Source of the DNA: Firmicutes bacterium UBA5286
Lineage (GTDB): Bacteria > Bacillota > Proteinivoracia > UBA4975
Direction of reading: 5' to 3'
Assembly (NCBI GenBank): GCA_002408465.1
Contig: DHSM01000010.1
Location: forward strand, 97,570-141,180
DNA: 43,611 nt
Of the stretch, positions 40,597-43,611 are shown piece after piece. The notes under the pieces were generated by a model. The model saw nothing but the letters and a program-made list of their open reading frames with translations. It did no database searches and was not told the DNA's origin. Numbering within the stretch: the stretch's first letter is position 1; every line of letters starts with the position of its first letter. The translations under genes and the position numbers were made by a program.

Positions 40597-41022
40597 TTAG
40601 TCTACTACAATAATGCCCATGCTGCGGGCAGTGCCTTCTACCATACGTATGGCAGCTTCTACGTCGGCAGCGTTTAAGTCAACCATTTTCAGCTCGGCAA
40701 TTTCCCGCACGCTGGCGCGTTTAACAGTAGCGACCTTTTCCTTGTTGGGCGTTCCTGAAGCCTTTTGGATGCCGGCGGCTTTCTTTAACAACACTGCAGC
40801 CGGAGGGGTCTTAAGCACAAAAGAAAAGGAACGATCCTGGTATACTGAAATTTCAACTGGAATTATCAGCCCGGCCTGATTGGCGGTTTTCTCATTAAAT
40901 TCCTTGCAGAATTGCATAATGTTGAGACCAGCCTGACCCAGGGCAGGACCTACCGGAGGCGCAGGATTTGCCTTGCCGGCGGGAATCTGTAACTTGATTA
41001 TTTTAATTATTTTCTTGGGCAT
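40597..41022 (-). CDS. rplK: 50S ribosomal protein L11
   Basis: L11 binds the GTPase-associated centre of 23S rRNA and is needed for RelA-type sensing in some bacteria. The 141-residue product has QIPAGKANPAPPVGPALGQA with the proline-rich linker, FCKEFNEKTANQAGLIIPVE and the C-terminal RNA-binding domain. The prolines where thiopeptide resistance changes occur are present. ATG start at 41022 behind AAGGAGGTGGG. It follows nusG by 21 bases. Confidence 0.97.
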   Translation of the reverse strand: MPKKIIKIIKLQIPAGKANPAPPVGPALGQAGLNIMQFCKEFNEKTANQAGLIIPVEISVYQDRSFSFVLKTPPAAVLLKKAAGIQKASGTPNKEKVATVKRASVREIAELKMVDLNAADVEAAIRMVEGTARSMGIIVVD

Positions 41023-41043
41023 GTTTTCCCACCTCCTTGGGTG

Positions 41044-41577
41044 TTAAAGGGCTTCTACCTGATCAAAGTCCATTTCCATGGGCGTATCTCTGCCAAAGAT
41101 GGAAACGGAAACCTTGACCTTTCCCTTGTCGGGGAGGACTTCCTGAACTACTGCAACGATTCCGGAAAAGGGCCCCCGAGTAATTTTAACATTCTCTCCA
41201 GCCGAAAACCGGATTTTTACTAGTGGTTCGGGATCGTCAATACGCTTCATTATGTTGCGAAGTTCCGATTCCGAGAGGGGAATCGGCCGGGGCCCAGAAC
41301 CGACAAAGCCAGTAACCCCGGGGGTATTGCGCACGACATACCAGGACTCATCGGTCATTATCATTTCCACCAAGACATAGCCGGGAAAGATTTTCTTCTG
41401 CACAGTCTTACCCGCCTTGAGATCCCGTTCTTCTTCCATGGGAACACGGACACGAAAAATCCTGTCCTCCATTTTCATGTGGACAATACGTTTTTCTAGA
41501 TTGGCCTTTACTTTGTTTTCATACCCTGAATAGGTATGAACAACATACCATTTTGTCTCCGAACTGTCAGAACTCAG
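41044..41577 (-). CDS. nusG: Transcription termination/antitermination protein NusG, with CTG start
   Basis: NusG binds RNA polymerase through its NGN domain and links it to S10 or Rho through a KOW domain. The 177-residue product has KWYVVHTYSGYENKVKANLE at residues 9-28, KIFPGYVLVEM in the NGN domain, and the C-terminal KOW domain with VKITRGPFSGIVAVVQEV. The first in-frame ATG (41478) would remove the first strands of the NGN fold, and there is no in-frame ATG, GTG or TTG between it and the upstream stop (41637). A CTG at 41577, eight bases after AAAGGGGG, gives the normal N terminus and length and is taken as the start. Confidence 0.95.
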   Translation of the reverse strand: MSSDSSETKWYVVHTYSGYENKVKANLEKRIVHMKMEDRIFRVRVPMEEERDLKAGKTVQKKIFPGYVLVEMIMTDESWYVVRNTPGVTGFVGSGPRPIPLSESELRNIMKRIDDPEPLVKIRFSAGENVKITRGPFSGIVAVVQEVLPDKGKVKVSVSIFGRDTPMEMDFDQVEAL

Positions 41578-41591
41578 GGATCTTACCCCCT

Positions 41592-41777
41592 TTACTTCTG
41601 AAAGATGAGCGTGAGAATCTGCTGATAGCCAAGATCAACAACCCAGATTATCGCGCCAACCACCACAACAGAAAGGAGCACTATCGCTGTGTAGGTTGTG
41701 AGCTCATGCCTGTTGGGCCATTGAACTTTCTTGAGTTCCCGGCGAACATCCTTAAGAAAAGTAATTAACTTCTTCAT
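41592..41777 (-). CDS. secE: Protein translocase subunit SecE
   Basis: SecE clamps the two halves of SecY. The 61-residue single-span form has a cytoplasmic amphipathic helix with FLKDVRRELKKVQWPNRHEL and one membrane helix (about residues 29-51). ATG start at 41777 behind GGGGGAG. It lies between rpmG and nusG with 13- and 14-base gaps; the tRNA-Trp gene found here in many Firmicutes is absent. Confidence 0.96.
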   Translation of the reverse strand: MKKLITFLKDVRRELKKVQWPNRHELTTYTAIVLLSVVVVGAIIWVVDLGYQQILTLIFQK

Positions 41778-41790
41778 TTTTCTCCCCCTG

Positions 41791-41940
41791 CTACTTTGTT
41801 TCTCTATGCACTGTATGCTGCCTGCAGAACCGGCAGTATTTTTGCAATTCGATACGGTCAGGGGTGTTTTTCTTATTCTTTTTAGTCGTATAATTCCGTT
41901 GTTTACACTCGGTACAGGCCAGCGTTATTATTACCCGCAT
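41791..41940 (-). CDS. rpmG: 50S ribosomal protein L33, zinc-binding form
   Basis: The 49-residue protein begins MRVIITLACTECKQRNYTTK and has Cys9, Cys12, Cys36 and Cys39, forming the zinc ribbon of C+ L33. It contains YCRFC near the C terminus and many lysines. L33 binds 23S rRNA near the E site. ATG start at 41940 behind AGGAGGTG. It is the first gene of the rpmG-secE-nusG-rplKAJL unit and has its own promoter. Confidence 0.95.
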   Translation of the reverse strand: MRVIITLACTECKQRNYTTKKNKKNTPDRIELQKYCRFCRQHTVHRETK

Positions 41941-41993
41941 TGCCGAACACCTCCTCTACTGCCTGACACAGCCGGGAATTATGTCACTTATCA

Positions 41994-42023
41994 AATCTAA
42001 CATAACAGGGCCCCGATTGTCAA
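41994..42023 (-). promoter_or_regulatory. Sigma-A promoter of the rpmG-secE-nusG operon
   Basis: On the minus strand a perfect TTGACA (42018-42023) is followed after 18 bases by TAGATT, or after 17 by TTAGAT, both weak -10 matches. The site lies just beyond the tuf terminator and upstream of rpmG. Confidence 0.6.
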
Positions 42024-42033
42024 ACTTAAACTG

Positions 42034-42062
42034 TAAAAAAAAGTGACCGCCAGGCGGTCACT
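42034..42062 (-). terminator. Terminator after tuf
   Basis: AGTGACCGC and GCGGTCACT form a perfect 9-bp stem with a 3-base loop, followed by eight T on the minus strand. The stem begins within the tuf stop codon, so termination sits as close as possible to the gene end. Confidence 0.92.
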
Positions 42063-43248
42063 ATAACGCAGATGTTACAACCCCGGAACCGACGGTACGG
42101 CCACCTTCACGAACGGAGAACCGCAGCCCCTCTTCAATAGCGATTGGGGTAATGAGTTCAACATCAAGGTTGACGTTGTCGCCGGGCATGACCATTTCCA
42201 CGCCTTCGCCAAGGGTGATGACACCGGTGACGTCAGTGGTCCGGAAGTAGAATTGGGGACGATAACCATTGAAAAATGCTGTATGACGCCCGCCTTCTTC
42301 TTTGGACAAGACGTATACTTCGGCCTTGAATTTGGTTAAGGGCTTGATTGAACCTGGCTTGGCCAGTACCTGGCCGCGCTCGACGTCCTTGCGGTCAATG
42401 CCTCTCAGCAAAGTACCCACATTGTCCCCGGCTTCTGCATAGTCAAGAAGCTTGTGGAACATTTCAACCCCGGTGCACACTGTCTTGCGGGGAGCATCCA
42501 TCAAACCGACGATTTCCACTTCGTCGCCAACCTTGACGGAACCGCGCTCGACACGGCCGGTGACAACTGTGCCGCGGCCGGTGATGGTGAAGACGTCTTC
42601 AATGGGCATCAGGAATGGCTTGTCGACTGGACGCTCAGGCATAGGAATGTACTCATCAACTGCATTCATCAGTTCCATAATCTTGTCGCCCCACTCGCTG
42701 TCTGGATCTTCCAAAGCTTTAAGGGCAGAACCTGAGATTATAGGAATTTCATCGCCGGGGAACTCATATTCGCTAAGCAGTTCCCGGACTTCCATTTCTA
42801 CCAGCTCCAGCAGTTCTTCGTCGTCAACCATGTCGACTTTGTTGAGAAAAACGACGATGTTGGGAACGCCAACGTTGCGGGCAAGCAGGATGTGCTCACG
42901 AGTCTGGGGCATAGGGCCGTCGGCTGCGGACACAACCAAAATTGCGCCGTCCATCTGGGCAGCACCAGTAATCATGTTCTTGACATAGTCAGCGTGACCG
43001 GGGCAGTCAACGTGGGCATAATGCCTGTTCTCAGTTTCATATTCCACGTGAGAAGTGGAAATCGTGATTCCCCTGGCCTTTTCTTCAGGAGCCTTGTCGA
43101 TTGTATCAAAGGCTCTTACTTCGGATAATCCCTTCTTTGCCAATACATATGTAATGGCAGCGGTCAATGTGGTTTTGCCGTGGTCAACGTGACCGATGGT
43201 GCCAATGTTGACATGGGGTTTGGTGCGTTCATACTTTTGCTTTGCCAA
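42061..43248 (-). CDS. tuf: Elongation factor Tu
   Basis: EF-Tu carries aminoacyl-tRNA to the ribosome. The 395-residue protein has GHVDHGKT (19-26), DCPGH (81-85) and NKVD (136-139), and domains 2 and 3 with the conserved FRTTDVTGVI and the end GGRTVGSGVVTSAL. It starts with TTG at 43248, behind AAGGAGG; an out-of-frame ATG lies between the site and the start. It follows tRNA-Met and two tRNA-Thr, which are probably cotranscribed. A weak promoter-like pair (TTTACA 43294-43299, TATAGT 43273-43278, 15-base spacer) lies in its leader. No second tuf copy follows fusA. Confidence 0.97.
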   Translation of the reverse strand: MAKQKYERTKPHVNIGTIGHVDHGKTTLTAAITYVLAKKGLSEVRAFDTIDKAPEEKARGITISTSHVEYETENRHYAHVDCPGHADYVKNMITGAAQMDGAILVVSAADGPMPQTREHILLARNVGVPNIVVFLNKVDMVDDEELLELVEMEVRELLSEYEFPGDEIPIISGSALKALEDPDSEWGDKIMELMNAVDEYIPMPERPVDKPFLMPIEDVFTITGRGTVVTGRVERGSVKVGDEVEIVGLMDAPRKTVCTGVEMFHKLLDYAEAGDNVGTLLRGIDRKDVERGQVLAKPGSIKPLTKFKAEVYVLSKEEGGRHTAFFNGYRPQFYFRTTDVTGVITLGEGVEMVMPGDNVNLDVELITPIAIEEGLRFSVREGGRTVGSGVVTSAL

Positions 43249-43319
43249 CGAAACTCATCCTCCTTATTGAAAACTATATTAACCATTACTAACTGTAAAA
43301 TACCTGCTCAAACATAATG

Positions 43320-43396
43320 TGGTGGCGGCGCAGGGATTTGAACCCCGGACACTGCGGGTATGAACCGCATGCTCTAGCCAGCTGAGCTACGCCGCC
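43320..43396 (-). tRNA. tRNA-Met (CAT), elongator type
   Basis: The minus strand folds as a complete cloverleaf: acceptor stem GGCGGCG/CGCCGCC, D-arm GCTC...GAGC, anticodon loop TTCATAC in stem TGCGG/CCGCA, T-arm CGGGG/CCCTG with one G-T-type mismatch allowance, and encoded CCA. The paired first base and overall sequence fit elongator tRNA-Met rather than the initiator. A CAT anticodon can also mean lysidine-modified tRNA-Ile2, but the body resembles Firmicute tRNA-Met. Confidence 0.92.
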
Positions 43397-43401
43397 ATGG
43401 A

Positions 43402-43477
43402 TGGAGCTCACGACCGGGATTGAACCGGTTACCTCATCCTTACCAAGGATGCGCTCTACCGTTTGAGCTACGTGAGC
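43402..43477 (-). tRNA. tRNA-Thr (GGT), copy adjacent to tRNA-Met
   Basis: The minus strand gives a 76-base cloverleaf with acceptor stem GCTCACG/CGTGAGC, anticodon stem CATCC/GGATG with loop TTGGTAA (anticodon GGT), T-arm ACCGG/CCGGT and encoded CCA. It lies five bases from tRNA-Met and is nearly identical to the next tRNA-Thr. Confidence 0.96.
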
Positions 43478-43510
43478 AGAAGAAAGAGACAGGTAATTCC
43501 AGTACAACTG

Positions 43511-43586
43511 TGGAGCTCACGACCGGGATTGAACCGGTTGCCTCATCCTTACCAAGGATGCGCTCTGCCGTTTGAGCTACGTGAGC
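43511..43586 (-). tRNA. tRNA-Thr (GGT), second copy
   Basis: This is identical to the neighbouring tRNA-Thr except at two positions, both T to C in the tRNA strand: position 20 in the D-loop and position 47 in the variable loop. The cloverleaf, anticodon GGT and encoded CCA are intact. The pair arose by tandem duplication. Confidence 0.96.
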
Positions 43587-43590
43587 ATGT

Positions 43591-43611
43591 TGGTTGCGGG
43601 GGCAGGATTTG
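43591..43611 (-). tRNA. Partial tRNA, probably initiator tRNA-fMet (3' end only)
   Basis: Only the 3' 21 bases are in the window: part of the T-loop and stem, then acceptor strand CCCCGCA, discriminator A and CCA. The strand CCCCGCA-ACCA is that of initiator tRNA-fMet, whose position 72 is A facing an unpaired C1. The anticodon is outside the window, so identity is inferred. Confidence 0.7.

Noticed and set aside
41044..41478. A short NusG beginning at the first ATG
   Set aside because: This would remove conserved NGN strands that are encoded intact just upstream; the CTG start explains the sequence better.

Overview
This window is the main ribosomal protein, RNA polymerase and translation-factor cluster of an endospore-forming member of the Firmicutes, most likely class Clostridia. 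Supporting signs are the spore-cortex amidase CwlD, strong AGGAGG-type ribosome binding sites, zinc-binding (four-cysteine) S14, S4, L33 and L36, a KOW-domain protein between map and infA, the ybxF-type L7Ae protein between rpoC and rpsL, and an ECF transporter module between rplQ and truA. The species cannot be named from what is visible.

Layout, left to right. Bases 1-155 hold the start of a secreted acidic protein (minus strand). Two plus-strand genes follow: a geranylgeranyl-reductase-family flavoprotein and oligoendopeptidase F (302-3188). A MITE-like inverted repeat then separates them from a long convergent minus-strand block. That block starts with an accessory part: a RocR-like sigma-54 activator, a 50-bp tandem hairpin array, cwlD, and the natAB-type ABC exporter (3337-8045). 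From 8217 to the right end everything is translation, transcription or secretion machinery, read right to left.

In transcription order the core block runs: tRNA-fMet (partial), two tRNA-Thr, tRNA-Met, tuf; then rpmG-secE-nusG-rplK-rplA-(L10 leader)-rplJ-rplL; then rpoB-rpoC-L7Ae-rpsL-rpsG-fusA; then the S10 operon (rpsJ to rpsQ), the spc operon (rplN to secY-adk-map-KOW-infA-rpmJ) and the alpha operon (rpsM-rpsK-rpsD-rpoA-rplQ); and finally ecfA1-ecfA2-ecfT-truA-rplM-rpsI. Genes overlap by a few bases or lie within about 60 bases except at control points. The control points are a tuf terminator followed at once by a sigma-A promoter, the L10 leader with its attenuator, a terminator abutting the rpoB promoter, a terminator-like hairpin before ecfA1, and a promoter plus leader hairpin before rplM.

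Points deserving attention are: nusG, which has no ATG, GTG or TTG start and appears to begin at CTG; the many TTG starts in very highly expressed genes, including tuf, rpoC and rplJ; tuf sitting behind threonine tRNAs rather than after fusA; the three-copy 50-bp hairpin array overlapping the cwlD stop codon; and a 147-bp inverted-repeat element that fits exactly between two convergent stop codons. No stretch longer than 300 bases lacks a gene. I found no CRISPR array, prophage, insertion sequence with a transposase, or defence system. The window is mostly core genome, with limited novelty concentrated in regulatory and repeat structure.
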